Origin: Flavobacterium sp. | GTDB taxonomy: Bacteria > Bacteroidota > Bacteroidia > Flavobacteriales > Flavobacteriaceae | Reading direction: 5' to 3' | Length of the DNA stretch: 49,401 bases | Assembly (NCBI RefSeq): GCF_027533505.1 | Contig: NZ_JAPZUB010000060.1 | Location: forward strand, 1 to 49,401 | Shown here: piece by piece, positions 19,516-28,862 of the stretch | Numbering within the stretch: position 1 is the stretch's first letter | Layout of the letters: every line of letters starts with the position of its first letter | Translations under genes and position numbers: made by a program | Notes under the pieces: model-generated | Databases searched by the model: none | Seen by the model: the letters and a program-made list of their open reading frames with translations, nothing else | What the model was told of the DNA's origin: nothing

Positions 19516-19534
19516 CACGTCGTATATGCCTTTA
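19516..19534 (+). promoter_or_regulatory. Candidate alternative-sigma promoter of the FAS1 gene
   Basis: CACGTCGTATATGCCTTTA lies 32 bp before the FAS1 ATG. A near-identical string (CACGTT then CGTATATGCCTTTA) recurs at 47735-47754. The CGTATA core resembles the -10 region of ECF sigma factor promoters and does not fit TAnnTTTG. The assignment is an inference from the shared motif. Confidence 0.3.
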
Positions 19535-19565
19535 CAAACATGATATTAATTCTAAAAAAAAAGTT

Positions 19566-20123
19566 ATGAAAACAAAGAATCAATGGGTACAATTCGTTTT
19601 AGCCGGATTATTAGTAACAGGTGTGTCTTTTGCGCAAAGTGAAAAAACAGTCAATGTAGGAGGAGCTCCTATGTATCCCTCCAAAAACATTGTTCAAAAT
19701 GCGATCAACTCAAAAGACCATACCACCTTAGTGGCTGCCGTAAAAGCCGCCGGTTTGGTCGATGTATTGCAAAGTGCTGGACCCTTCACGGTGTTTGCAC
19801 CCACTAATGCAGCTTTTGATAAATTGCCCGCAGGAACGGTAGAATATCTTTTGAAGCCTGAAAATTTAGAAAAACTGCAAACCGTATTGAAGTTTCATGT
19901 TGTCGCAGGAAAATTTTCTGCACAAGATTTAATGGAAATGGTGAAAAAAGGAAAAGGAAAGACGACGTTGAAAACAGTGGCCGGTGGCGAATTAACCGTC
20001 ACGCAAAAAGGCAATTCACTCTTGGTGAGTGACCGAAATGGAAACGTAGCTACCGTTACTATTGGCAATGTTTTCCAATCTAACGGTGTCATTCATGTGA
20101 TAGATACCGTAGTGTTACCGTAA
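19566..20123 (+). CDS. Secreted fasciclin (FAS1) domain protein
   Basis: Exported protein with one FAS1 domain, a fold used for adhesion or protein-protein contacts at the surface. The ATG at 19566 gives the signal peptide MKTKNQWVQFVLAGLLVTG ending near SFAQ. The FAS1 domain fills about residues 45-185, with the conserved H1 block GPFTVFAPTNAAFDKLP and the H2 block ending NGVIHVIDTVVLP. Length is 185 aa, the usual single-domain size. It is monocistronic, with an unusual upstream motif and a shared downstream terminator. Ligand and role are unknown. Confidence 0.92.
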   Translation: MKTKNQWVQFVLAGLLVTGVSFAQSEKTVNVGGAPMYPSKNIVQNAINSKDHTTLVAAVKAAGLVDVLQSAGPFTVFAPTNAAFDKLPAGTVEYLLKPENLEKLQTVLKFHVVAGKFSAQDLMEMVKKGKGKTTLKTVAGGELTVTQKGNSLLVSDRNGNVATVTIGNVFQSNGVIHVIDTVVLP

Positions 20124-20155
20124 CTAGTTAATTTTGTTTTGTTAGGTTTAAAATG

Positions 20156-20187
20156 AAAAGACCGATTCGGAAATGAATCGGTCTTTT
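20156..20187. terminator. Bidirectional terminator between convergent genes
   Basis: AAAAGACCGATTC (20156-20168) and GAATCGGTCTTTT (20175-20187) form a perfect 13-bp stem with a 6-nt loop. The A-run before and T-run after make it usable for the FAS1 gene on plus and for the membrane protein gene on minus. Confidence 0.92.
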
Positions 20188-20907
20188 TTAGTTTTCTTTA
20201 AAGGGACGGTTCCAAATTTCGCTATTGAAGTTTTTGCCCATCATGAAAAAGTAATAAGCAACCGTAGCAACAATCGATTTGAAGGCAAACAAGAATACAA
20301 TGAATGGCGCCCATAGTAACGTTGTGCCTAATTTGTTAAGGGGCATTACCCAAGTGAATAAGGCGCTCAATACCAAACTAAATATCATAAAGTTAACGGC
20401 ATTTTTTATCGGCCAATATCTCCACTTTCGCCAAGGTGACACGTCATTTCCCCATTGGTGAATCAGATAGTAATAATCATTACCCAAAGGCGCAAACAAC
20501 AGTGGATCGTCATAATTTTTTAGACTAAAGGTCTTGGAAGGCGCCGCAATTTTCAATCCTTGTAACGAAACGTGATGAGTTTTTTCTAAATCTTGAATTG
20601 CATCAATTGCTTCAATCGGAAAATCTTGTTTAAATAATGATATATCCAAAAAGCGAAGACGATAGTCAACACATAACTTTTTAATGTGTGATTCATGATA
20701 GATACGTTGTGTGTCCAACAAATCAAAAGTGAATGCATTGGACATGGAAACAGGCGAATCTATCGCAGCAGCACACGCTTTAGAATCGGCTAACGTACTC
20801 GTTATGCTCGATTTGTGAAACGATTCAACGAATGATTCAGAAGAAGTAACCTTGTTGCGGACTTGCTGTAATTCCACCGCTAACGATCTTTTTTCAAGCA
20901 ATCTCAT
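20188..20907 (-). CDS. Conserved membrane protein, unknown function
   Basis: I do not recognise a named family. The 239-aa protein has a long soluble N-terminal part (about 1-155) containing FRLLDISLF-like sequence and the segment KNYDDPLLFAPLGNDYYYLIHQWG, and then two strong hydrophobic helices (about 175-195 and 200-225) followed by a short tail. It is probably an inner-membrane protein with its N domain in the cytoplasm. The ATG at 20907 is preferred over an upstream TTG. It is monocistronic and convergent with the FAS1 gene. Confidence 0.7.
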   Translation of the reverse strand: MRLLEKRSLAVELQQVRNKVTSSESFVESFHKSSITSTLADSKACAAAIDSPVSMSNAFTFDLLDTQRIYHESHIKKLCVDYRLRFLDISLFKQDFPIEAIDAIQDLEKTHHVSLQGLKIAAPSKTFSLKNYDDPLLFAPLGNDYYYLIHQWGNDVSPWRKWRYWPIKNAVNFMIFSLVLSALFTWVMPLNKLGTTLLWAPFIVFLFAFKSIVATVAYYFFMMGKNFNSEIWNRPFKEN

Positions 20908-20990
20908 GGTGAAGAGGTAAAAGTTTGACAATTACGAATTTAAAAGAAATTATAAACGTACAACGATGAACTTTCGTTAATATTTTACCT

Positions 20991-21017
20991 AAAAAAAGCC
21001 ATCAATTACGATGGCTT
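20991..21017 (-). terminator. Terminator after pheT
   Basis: On the minus strand AAGCCATC and GATGGCTT (21017-21010 and 21003-20996) form an 8-bp stem followed by seven T residues (20997-20991), 25 bp beyond the pheT stop. Confidence 0.88.
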
Positions 21018-21042
21018 ACTTTTGTATTCAATGCGATTTTAC

Positions 21043-23466
21043 TTATCGTAGTTGGGCTCCCACCTCATTTTCAAAAACGGATTGTAACTTGCCCATGATT
21101 TTATCAATCTGCGTGTCGGTAAGCGTTTTGGTCGTGTCTTGAAGTATAAAGCTCAAGGCATATGATTTTTTGCCTTCCGGTAAATTTTTGCCTTCATATA
21201 CATCAAACAAGCGTATTTGTTTTAGCAACCCTTTTTCTGTTTGTCGTGCCAGCTTATACAAACGTTCAAAAGCAACACTTTGATCTACCAACAAGGCTAG
21301 GTCACGACGAACCTCAGGATACTTAGGGATGTCTTGAAATTTGATTTTGTTGGAAATCATTTTGATGATCAAGTCCCAATTAAAATCAGCATAAAAAACA
21401 TCTTGTTTTATATCAAAATGCTTGATAATATGATTTTTAACTACGCCAAGTTCAACCAATACATCATTGCCATACCCTAAGGAGATTCCTTCCGAAAACA
21501 CATCGTTGTGCACAGGTTTGTCCTCAATTTTAGCGTATCCTAATCGATCAAAAAGGGCAAGGATCACCCCTTTAAAAACAAAGAAATCGGTAGGACGTTG
21601 GGGTTCATTCCAACTTTCAGCGGTGCGATTACCCGTCATGAAAACGGTTAAATGTTTTTTCTCCTGATAGCCCGATAACAATTTGTGGTAGGTTTTCCCG
21701 AACTCAAACAATTTTAAATCCGCATTCTTACGGTTGATGTTATACGACAACGCTTCCAAGCCCGAAAACAACATTGACTGGCGTAAGGTTGCCAAATCGT
21801 TACTCAACGGATTCAACATTGCCACATTGTATTCCTCTTTCAATTGGGGCGATAACTTTACATAGTCGCCCGTTGTTAGCGAATTGGCCATCATTTCATG
21901 AAACCCTAACGCATTCAACTGTTGCGCCACGATATTCTGTAATTTATAATCTTCTGTGCGAGGCGAATTGGCAACTGTAGCATTGATTTTCTTGGTAAAA
22001 TTGACATTATTATACCCGTATACCCGTAGAATTTCTTCAATCACATCAATCTCGCGTTGCACATCCACCCGATAAGCCGGAATAATTAATCCTAATCCTG
22101 CATCGGTAATGCTATTCACTTTAATGTCTAAAGAGGCCAAAATCTTTTTAATGGTTTCTTTGGGGATCTCTTGACCAATTAATTTAAAGGCTTTGTCAAA
22201 ATTCAAGAATACTGAAAAATCTTCAACTTTTTTAGGGTATAAGTCTACCACATCCGAAGTCATTTCCCCTCCCGCCACTTCCATAATCAACATGGAAGCT
22301 CTTTTTAAGGCATATTCGGTGATATTAGGGTCAATTCCGCGCTCAAAACGAAACGAAGCATCGGTACTCAATCCATGGCGCTTGGCCGTTTTACGAATCG
22401 TTACAGGATTGAAATAGGCGCTTTCTAAGAAAATAGAAGTAGTTGTTTCAGTCACTCCCGATGACTTGCCTCCGAAAACTCCAGCCATACACAACGGACC
22501 ATTTTCATCACAAATCATTAAGTCATCTTCATGCAATTCCCGTTCAGTATCATCTAAAGTAACAAATTTAGTTCCCTTAGCTACCGTTTTCACTGTGATT
22601 TTCCCGTTGATTTTTGCGGCATCAAAGGCGTGTAAGGGTTGGCCCAATTCGTGTAAAATATAATTGGTGACATCCACTATGTTATTTTTCGGGGTAAGTC
22701 CAATCGCTTTTAAACGGTTTTGCAACCATTCGGGAGAGGCTTTTACTTTAATCCCCGAGATTGTTACGCCGCAATAGCGTGGACACAATTTAGAATCGAC
22801 AACATCAACAGGAATCTTTAACGTACGTTTATCCACTTTAAATGCAGATACCGAAGGCGTAATCAACTCAATATTCTTATTGCGAAGTAACAAACCGGCC
22901 CGTAAGTCTCTGGCAACCCCCATATGCGACATCGCATCGGCACGGTTGGGTGTTAATCCAATTTCAAAGACTTCATCGTTTTCAATTTTTAATACTTCGG
23001 CAAGGGGAGTCCCTGGTTTTAACTTGGCATCCAAAATCATAATACCTTCATGATTGGTTCCTAAGCCCAATTCGTCCTCAGCACAAATCATACCGTGACT
23101 TTCTTGGCCACGAATCTTTCCTTTTTTGATTTCAAATTCGTTCCCCGAAGCATCAAAAAGCAGTGTGCCTATGGTGGCTACAGGAACTTTTTGCCCCGCT
23201 GCAACATTAGGAGCCCCGCAAACTATTTGTACGGGTGGATTGCCATCCCCTAAGTCAACAGTAGTTATTTTTAATCGATCGGCGTCAGGGTGTTTTTCGC
23301 ATGTTTTGACTTCACCTACAACAACTCCTACTAAGCCGCCTTTTACCGATTGGTATTTTTCAACTACTTCTACTTCCAGTCCCAAGTCAGTCAATAAAGC
23401 CGCTGTTTCTTCTGAAGGTAAATCTATTTTTAAAAATTGCTTGAGCCAATTATAGGAAATTCGCAT
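21043..23466 (-). CDS. pheT: Phenylalanine--tRNA ligase beta subunit
   Basis: Beta chain of the (alpha-beta)2 enzyme that charges tRNA-Phe. The 807 aa show the start MRISYNWLKQFL, the tRNA-binding OB domain (about 40-150, with CEKHPDADRLKITTVD and GAPNVAAGQKVPVA), the B3/B4 editing region, the B5 domain, and the C-terminal ferredoxin-like anticodon-binding domain (KYPEVRRDLALLVD, about 715 onward). pheS is not adjacent, as is common in this phylum. A minus-strand TATCTTTG lies 24 bp upstream of the ATG. Confidence 0.97.
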   Translation of the reverse strand: MRISYNWLKQFLKIDLPSEETAALLTDLGLEVEVVEKYQSVKGGLVGVVVGEVKTCEKHPDADRLKITTVDLGDGNPPVQIVCGAPNVAAGQKVPVATIGTLLFDASGNEFEIKKGKIRGQESHGMICAEDELGLGTNHEGIMILDAKLKPGTPLAEVLKIENDEVFEIGLTPNRADAMSHMGVARDLRAGLLLRNKNIELITPSVSAFKVDKRTLKIPVDVVDSKLCPRYCGVTISGIKVKASPEWLQNRLKAIGLTPKNNIVDVTNYILHELGQPLHAFDAAKINGKITVKTVAKGTKFVTLDDTERELHEDDLMICDENGPLCMAGVFGGKSSGVTETTTSIFLESAYFNPVTIRKTAKRHGLSTDASFRFERGIDPNITEYALKRASMLIMEVAGGEMTSDVVDLYPKKVEDFSVFLNFDKAFKLIGQEIPKETIKKILASLDIKVNSITDAGLGLIIPAYRVDVQREIDVIEEILRVYGYNNVNFTKKINATVANSPRTEDYKLQNIVAQQLNALGFHEMMANSLTTGDYVKLSPQLKEEYNVAMLNPLSNDLATLRQSMLFSGLEALSYNINRKNADLKLFEFGKTYHKLLSGYQEKKHLTVFMTGNRTAESWNEPQRPTDFFVFKGVILALFDRLGYAKIEDKPVHNDVFSEGISLGYGNDVLVELGVVKNHIIKHFDIKQDVFYADFNWDLIIKMISNKIKFQDIPKYPEVRRDLALLVDQSVAFERLYKLARQTEKGLLKQIRLFDVYEGKNLPEGKKSYALSFILQDTTKTLTDTQIDKIMGKLQSVFENEVGAQLR

Positions 23467-23489
23467 AATGGTATTGATTTTGACGGGGG

Positions 23490-23497
23490 CAAAGATA
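23490..23497 (-). promoter_or_regulatory. Candidate pheT -7 element
   Basis: CAAAGATA on plus reads TATCTTTG on minus, a perfect TAnnTTTG at 24 bp from the pheT ATG. No clear TTG stands at the -33 position. The rest of the 250-bp divergent region up to the aldehyde dehydrogenase gene is AT-rich. Confidence 0.45.
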
Positions 23498-23682
23498 GCG
23501 ATATCGGGCGGGATAGTAAAAATTATTTTGTTCTCGTAAACTAAAATAAAGGCTTGTGAAAATGATAAAAAATTATGTTTAAATAAATTGATTTTACATA
23601 TTTTTTTAGTTAAAAATAGAATGAAATCAATTTTGTGCTATACTTTGATGAAAAAATGCTATTCGTCAATGGAGTGAGATTC

Positions 23683-23690
23683 TAATTTTG
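23683..23690 (+). promoter_or_regulatory. Candidate aldehyde dehydrogenase -7 element
   Basis: TAATTTTG at 23683-23690 matches TAnnTTTG, 27 bp before the ATG. There is no TTG at -33, which fits activator-dependent expression, perhaps by the AraC regulator encoded downstream; that link is an inference. Confidence 0.4.
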
Positions 23691-23717
23691 AACATGTAAA
23701 TTATAAACAGTTCAACA

Positions 23718-25223
23718 ATGAGTAATCAAATAGAAAGACCAACACTTAAAGTCAAATATGACAATTACATAAACGGAAAATGGACCGCGCCTTCAACGGG
23801 ACAATACTTTGATGTCATTTCACCGGTAGATGGAAAAGTAATGGCCAAAGCAGCCCATTCGGCAAAAATGGATATTGAAAATGCGGTCAATGCAGCCCAT
23901 ACAGCCTTTGAAGCATGGAGTCAAACTTCAAAAACAACACGCAGTATACTCTTAAATAAAATTGCGGATCGCATTGAAGCCAATCTTACGCACCTTGCTG
24001 CCGTAGAAACGCTCGATAATGGTAAAGCTATCCGAGAGACGATGGCAGCCGACCTTCCTTTGGCCATCGATCATTTTCGCTACTTTGCAAGCGTTATCCG
24101 TGCCGAAGAAGGATCAATCAGTGAGTTGGACAAAGATACCGTTTCTATTATAGTACACGAACCCATTGGTGTAGTGGCCCAAATTATTCCTTGGAATTTC
24201 CCAATTTTAATGGCCGTGTGGAAATTGGCTCCCGCTTTGGCCGCAGGGAATTGTGTTGTGTTGAAGCCGGCCGAAAGTACCCCTATATCCATCATGGTAC
24301 TTATGGAACTGATTGAAGATTTGGTGCCTGCGGGTGTTATTAATATCGTAAACGGATTTGGCGCTGAATTGGGACGAACGCTTGTAACCAATCCTAAGGT
24401 TGCCAAAGCAGCTTTTACAGGCTCTACGGCTACAGGACGCATGGTAATGCAATATGCAACCGAAAATATCATTCCTGTTACCCTTGAGTTAGGTGGCAAG
24501 TCACCTAATATATTCTTTCCCTCTGTCATGGAAGCCGACGATGAGTTTTTTGATAAAGCTTTGGAAGGTGTGGTTTTATTTTGCTTGAACCAAGGCGAAG
24601 TGTGTACGTGTCCCTCCCGATTATTGGTACACGAATCAATTTATGATAAGTTTATGCAACGGGTGCTAGAACGTGTAGCGGCTGTAAAATTAGGAAATCC
24701 CTTTGATCCGACGGTGATGATGGGCGCACAAGCCTCTCAAATTCAAAAAGATAAAATATTATCTTACATTCAACTCGGGAAAGAAGAAGGAGCCGAATTG
24801 TTATGTGGTGGTGAAGTTAGCCATTTAGGCGGTGATTTAGAAGGCGGTTACTACATTCAACCAACAGTATTTAAAGGCCACAATAAAATGCGCATTTTCC
24901 AAGAGGAAATCTTCGGTCCTGTATTGGCAGTGACAACTTTCAAAACCACCGAAGAAGCCATCGAAATCGCCAACGATACCATGTATGGTTTAGGTGCCGG
25001 AGTTTGGACACGGGATGCACACGAATTGTATCAGGTGCCTCGTGCGATAAAAGCAGGACGAGTTTGGGTTAATTAATACCATGCCTATCCCGCAGGTGCT
25101 CCATTCGGTGGCTATAAACAATCGGGTATCGGTCGTGAAAACCATAAAATGATGTTGGATCATTACCGTCAAGCCAAAAATATGTTGATTTCCTACGATA
25201 AAAATAAATTAGGATTCTTTTAA
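23718..25223 (+). pseudogene. Aldehyde dehydrogenase interrupted by in-frame TAA
   Basis: NAD(P)-dependent aldehyde dehydrogenase of the AldA/ExaC-like group that pairs with DUF779. Catalytic residues are intact: PWNFP in the cofactor site, Glu257 in TLELGGKSP and Cys296 in NQGEVCTCPSR. Translation stops at a TAA at 25074-25076 (codon 453), directly after GRVWVN. In the same frame the sequence then continues [20 protein letters not shown] and a normal family C terminus ending LGFF, with stop at 25221-25223. The full frame is 501 codons. The lost 48 residues include the conserved FGGYK-SG-GRE segment and the oligomerisation strand, so the 452-aa product is probably inactive unless the TAA is an error or is read through. 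Confidence 0.85.
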
Positions 25224-25243
25224 TCATACGCTTAATCCAACCA

Positions 25244-25280
25244 AACCGCAAACGGCTTCGGACTGATTTGCGGTTTTTTT
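25244..25280 (+). terminator. Terminator after the aldehyde dehydrogenase gene
   Basis: AACCGCAAA (25244-25252) and TTTGCGGTT (25267-25275) form a 9-bp stem with a 14-nt loop and a T-run. It lies between the dehydrogenase and DUF779 genes, so the latter depends on readthrough or its own promoter. Confidence 0.85.
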
Positions 25281-25295
25281 ATAAAAAATATTTGT

Positions 25296-25676
25296 ATGTT
25301 AACACGTTTAGCGGTTACGCCCGAAGCACTGGAGGTAATCACCTTATTGGAAGAAAAATTTGGCCCTTTAATGTTTTACCAAGCGGGAGGATGTTGTGAA
25401 GGAACACAACCCCAATGTTTTGAGCAAGGCGGGTTTATGCTGCGTTCAGGTGATGTTTGTATTGGACAAATTAAAGGATACGATTTTTGGCTCGATAAAG
25501 ATTTATTTGAATATTGGAAACATATGCATTTTACACTCGATGTTACCGAAGGTCATGGGCCAGGGGGATTTTCCTTGGAGACACCGTACGGCAAAACCTT
25601 TCAAGTGAAATACAGACTTTTCGAACCGGAAGAATTAATACAATTAGAACCCGTTCGCTATAAATCGTACGACTAG
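25296..25676 (+). CDS. DUF779 domain protein
   Basis: A 126-aa protein of family DUF779, whose genes habitually sit beside aldehyde dehydrogenase genes as here. It has the family features YQAGGCCEGTQPQCF (about residues 28-42) with closely spaced cysteines, and GHGPGGFSLE near residue 90. The cysteines suggest metal or redox chemistry, but the function is not established. Its last bases overlap the 3' end of the convergent AraC gene by 4 bp. It appears intact although its partner gene is broken. Confidence 0.88.
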   Translation: MLTRLAVTPEALEVITLLEEKFGPLMFYQAGGCCEGTQPQCFEQGGFMLRSGDVCIGQIKGYDFWLDKDLFEYWKHMHFTLDVTEGHGPGGFSLETPYGKTFQVKYRLFEPEELIQLEPVRYKSYD

Positions 25677-26599
25677 TGCATTGTAAAATTCATCAATTGG
25701 TATTGCTTCGGTGTTACGCCTTCGTATTTTTTAAATAATCGAATGAAGTAGTTGCAATCTTCAAATCCCGTGGCATAGGACACTTCGTTGATGTTAATTT
25801 TTGGATTGCTCAACAATTTTTTGGCGTATTTGATTTTTTCGTTCAAAATAAATTCGATCGGACTCATGCCAAGCTCCCTTTTAAAATAACGATAGAAACT
25901 CGTTGGACTCATGCAGGCCTTATCGCTGAGGTCTTTGAGATTAATGGTTTGATGGATGTTTGATTTTATACATTCAATCACTGGGGCAATAGGACTCGAA
26001 ATATTGATGTATTGATCTTCTTCATACCGTTTTGTCGTTTGTGTTTGAATTATACGAATGATTAATTCTTGTAAGGTTAAGTCCGCAATAGCATCTTTGG
26101 TTAACGAATCGCCCATACATTCTTTAATGAGTTTGTTGATCGTACCCGCTAATTCTACATTATTGTAGAAAAAATAATTTTCATGGTCCAATTTCCAAAG
26201 ATTGTTTCGTCCTTCTTTGGGATATTTTTCGTTTAAAAAATCAAGCGTACTTTGAATGATTGTATGATCAATGGCGAGTGCAATACATTGGGTCGGATTC
26301 GTTCTTGATGCTTCTGGAAAATCGATTTTCATTTCGGCATTACCCGGAACGATGACCGTTTCACCCGGGAGGTAATCAAAACTTGGGTCCTCAAAAAGAT
26401 GCATAACTTTTTTACCTCGAAGCATGCTGGTCACAACCAAATCATTAAACTTCAATGGAACTAATTCCGATTTTTGATAGGTTTCAAAAATATTAAGCTC
26501 ACAATGATCTAACGAAAAAATTGTGCGGTTTTCAACCAGCGTTTTTAACGACTTTTCATGCGTTAGTTCTGGTTTATCGATTAGGGTTTTGACCGGCAT
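25673..26599 (-). CDS. AraC family transcriptional regulator
   Basis: DNA-binding regulator of 308 aa. The N-terminal part (about 25-200) is an AraC_N-type effector domain with a cupin-like stretch (SFDYLPGETVIVPGNAEMKI). The C-terminal 100 residues carry the two helix-turn-helix motifs, with LSDKACMSPTSFYRYFKRE and the family signature SYATGFEDCNYFIRLFKKYEG. It is convergent with the DUF779 gene and is the likely regulator of the dehydrogenase/DUF779 pair, by analogy with the same arrangement elsewhere. Effector unknown. Confidence 0.92.
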   Translation of the reverse strand: MPVKTLIDKPELTHEKSLKTLVENRTIFSLDHCELNIFETYQKSELVPLKFNDLVVTSMLRGKKVMHLFEDPSFDYLPGETVIVPGNAEMKIDFPEASRTNPTQCIALAIDHTIIQSTLDFLNEKYPKEGRNNLWKLDHENYFFYNNVELAGTINKLIKECMGDSLTKDAIADLTLQELIIRIIQTQTTKRYEEDQYINISSPIAPVIECIKSNIHQTINLKDLSDKACMSPTSFYRYFKRELGMSPIEFILNEKIKYAKKLLSNPKININEVSYATGFEDCNYFIRLFKKYEGVTPKQYQLMNFTMH

Positions 26600-26682
26600 A
26601 CGAAGGTTTTTGTCAAACCAAAGTACAAATTAATAAGTCTGAATCGAATAAATGCTAGAAAAAAAGTGCTGATTTAGTATAG

Positions 26683-27546
26683 CTACAAAAGCTCCTCGAT
26701 ATGTTTTTTGATGCTACTAGCTATTTTTTTTGTAGGCAAATCATTCATATCCATGCCAAAAGGATCCTCGATTTCTTCCGCTATAAGTTCCAAGCTCGCA
26801 AGGACATAGAAAATAAAAATCACCACAGGAATCGTATAATAGCCTAAACTGAAAACATAGCCAAAGGGTAAGGTCATGATGTAAATGAAAATGAATTTTT
26901 TGATAAAGGCACTATACGAATAGGGGATAGGTGTGTTTTTTATTCGTTCACAAGCACCACAAACCTCAGTAAATACTTGTAGGTCGGCGTTTAAAATAAG
27001 TAACTGTTCTCCCGATATTTTACCTGAATCATGTAAAGTCAACAGTTTTTGATAAAGCACTTTAGCCAATTGATTGGGGCTGTGTTTTTGATGGTCTATG
27101 GCCAAAGTTAGGTCGTCAAACAAGGTCAGCGACATTTCTTCATCGGACAAATGCCTTTGAAGAACCTCAGCATAGGCAGGAATCATTTTCTTGAAAAAAG
27201 CAGTATCCCGTTCTTCTTTGAGTATAGCACTCAATTTTAAGGCCAAATTACGGCTACTGTTTACTAAACTTCCCCATAACTTTCGTCCTTCCCACCAACG
27301 ATCATAAGCGGTATTGGTTCGGTAAGCTAATAGTAACGATATTACAAATCCCACCATGCTGTGCATTAAAGGAATATTTTTCACATGACTATTTTCTGAT
27401 AACTTCCAAACTGTGAGTTCCAAATAGCAAATGCCAGCTGTATACAGTCCAATTAATACCATCATCGGTAGCAGTTTACGAAAGGTATCCGATTTGTGAA
27501 GTTGAAATATAAAACTAAACCAAGCTTTGGGATTGTAATGCGTCAT
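26683..27546 (-). CDS. Bestrophin-like anion channel (UPF0187)
   Basis: Inner-membrane protein of the bestrophin family, bacterial members of which form pentameric ion channels. The 287 aa contain the family hallmark AYDRWWEGRKLWGSLVN (about residues 81-97), preceded by two hydrophobic segments and followed by two more near 215-245, and end in the conserved IEDPFGMDMNDLP. It begins 17 bp after the TolC stop and so is probably the last gene of the efflux operon, an unusual companion. Ion selectivity cannot be told from the sequence. Confidence 0.9.
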   Translation of the reverse strand: MTHYNPKAWFSFIFQLHKSDTFRKLLPMMVLIGLYTAGICYLELTVWKLSENSHVKNIPLMHSMVGFVISLLLAYRTNTAYDRWWEGRKLWGSLVNSSRNLALKLSAILKEERDTAFFKKMIPAYAEVLQRHLSDEEMSLTLFDDLTLAIDHQKHSPNQLAKVLYQKLLTLHDSGKISGEQLLILNADLQVFTEVCGACERIKNTPIPYSYSAFIKKFIFIYIMTLPFGYVFSLGYYTIPVVIFIFYVLASLELIAEEIEDPFGMDMNDLPTKKIASSIKKHIEELL

Positions 27547-27563
27547 GTTTTTTCATCTAAGGG

Positions 27564-28859
27564 TTAAAACCGCAACGTACCCGATAATTCTTTCAAGGTT
27601 GTTTCGAAAATTTTGGCTTGAAAAAGGGCATTACTATGGCGAAGCTTTGCCTCAATATATTGTTGTTGCGCCGTACGGTATTCAATAGGAGTGAGGGTGC
27701 CAATTTTAAATTTAGCCAACGTAATGTCAAGATTTTGAGCCGCTAAGGTCACATTTTGCGCTTCAATAACGGCCAAACTTTTTTGCGCTACATAACTTTC
27801 AAAAGCACTTTGCAGTTGTCCAATAATCAGTAATTCTTGTTGCGCTACTGTAAGTTTGGCATTTTCAATTTCTAATTTGGCTATGCGTTCCTCTCGACTA
27901 ATTTGATTGCCTTGAAAAATAGGCATGCTCGCCGAAAATCCGTACGTAAATCCCTGACTTTGCGACTGGGTAATGAATCCTAACGAAGCTTCTGTGCGTT
28001 GAATAGTGTAGCCCGTATTCACCCGAATTGTGGGATAACGTCCAGCCCGAATTTGCTTCAACTGCAGTTCTGCACTGTTTTTAGCCAACATTAAGGCAAT
28101 TAATTGCGGATTTTGGGACTTGGCCAAGGTGATGTAGGAGGCTAAATCTATATTTTCATCCAAAAGAACAGCCTCTTCCACTTGAAAGTCCAGTTCTGGA
28201 GCACGGGCCATCAAGACATTCAGATTGATTTTTGCCGCTTTAAATTGTTCTTTTTGTCGCACTTGCAAGCTCTCGTCAGTATTTAAATCGACTTGCGCAG
28301 TGAGTACTTCTAGTTTGGAGGCTTTACCAATTTTATATCGATTTTCTGCCACGGTATAACGTGCTTTCGACAATGCAATCGCTGTGTCTACAACTTTAAT
28401 CTGTTGTTGCCGTTGGACCAAATCAAAATACGCCATGTATACATCACTAAGTCGTGTGAGAATTGCCGATTGAAGAGTTGCTTTTCCTTGGGCTTCCAAT
28501 TTTTTTAGTTGTTCTTTTCGGGCAAACATCCGAAGTCCATCAAAAATAGTCCAGTCTAAAGCAATACCATAATTCAGCACTAAATTTTTGGCATTATTCA
28601 AAGTTCGTTCGGTACCGCCTTGTATTTGATTGGTATTGGTAATCGAATTAATGTCATTCACATTGAGCATAATATTGGGCAACATTCCCGCATTTCCTAA
28701 ATCATTTTGGGTTGACGCGATTGAAGCATTGTTTTTGGCCAATACAATATCGAAGTTGTTTTGTAAGGCCAAATCTACAGCCTCCTCAAGGCGAAGTACG
28801 GGTTGTGCAATTCCCGAATGAAAAACGAATAAAAGAAAGAATAAAGTAATGGTTCGCAT
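27564..28859 (-). CDS. TolC-family outer membrane efflux protein
   Basis: Outer-membrane channel subunit of the RND efflux system encoded upstream. The 431 aa start with a signal peptide ending near SGIAQP and show the two-fold repeated helical hairpins of the TolC family (LRLEEAVDLALQNNFDI at the start of the first repeat and NPQLIALMLAKNSAELQLKQI in the second). Its gene starts only 3 bp after the pump gene stop, a tight operon. It is slightly short, as is usual for Bacteroidota members. Confidence 0.92.
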   Translation of the reverse strand: MRTITLFFLLFVFHSGIAQPVLRLEEAVDLALQNNFDIVLAKNNASIASTQNDLGNAGMLPNIMLNVNDINSITNTNQIQGGTERTLNNAKNLVLNYGIALDWTIFDGLRMFARKEQLKKLEAQGKATLQSAILTRLSDVYMAYFDLVQRQQQIKVVDTAIALSKARYTVAENRYKIGKASKLEVLTAQVDLNTDESLQVRQKEQFKAAKINLNVLMARAPELDFQVEEAVLLDENIDLASYITLAKSQNPQLIALMLAKNSAELQLKQIRAGRYPTIRVNTGYTIQRTEASLGFITQSQSQGFTYGFSASMPIFQGNQISREERIAKLEIENAKLTVAQQELLIIGQLQSAFESYVAQKSLAVIEAQNVTLAAQNLDITLAKFKIGTLTPIEYRTAQQQYIEAKLRHSNALFQAKIFETTLKELSGTLRF

Positions 28860-28862
28860 AGC

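Noticed and set aside
25074..25076. Recoding of TAA as a special amino acid in the dehydrogenase
   Set aside because: No SECIS-like or pyrrolysine context, TAA is not a known recoding codon in bacteria, and the site is not catalytic; simple nonsense or error is more likely.
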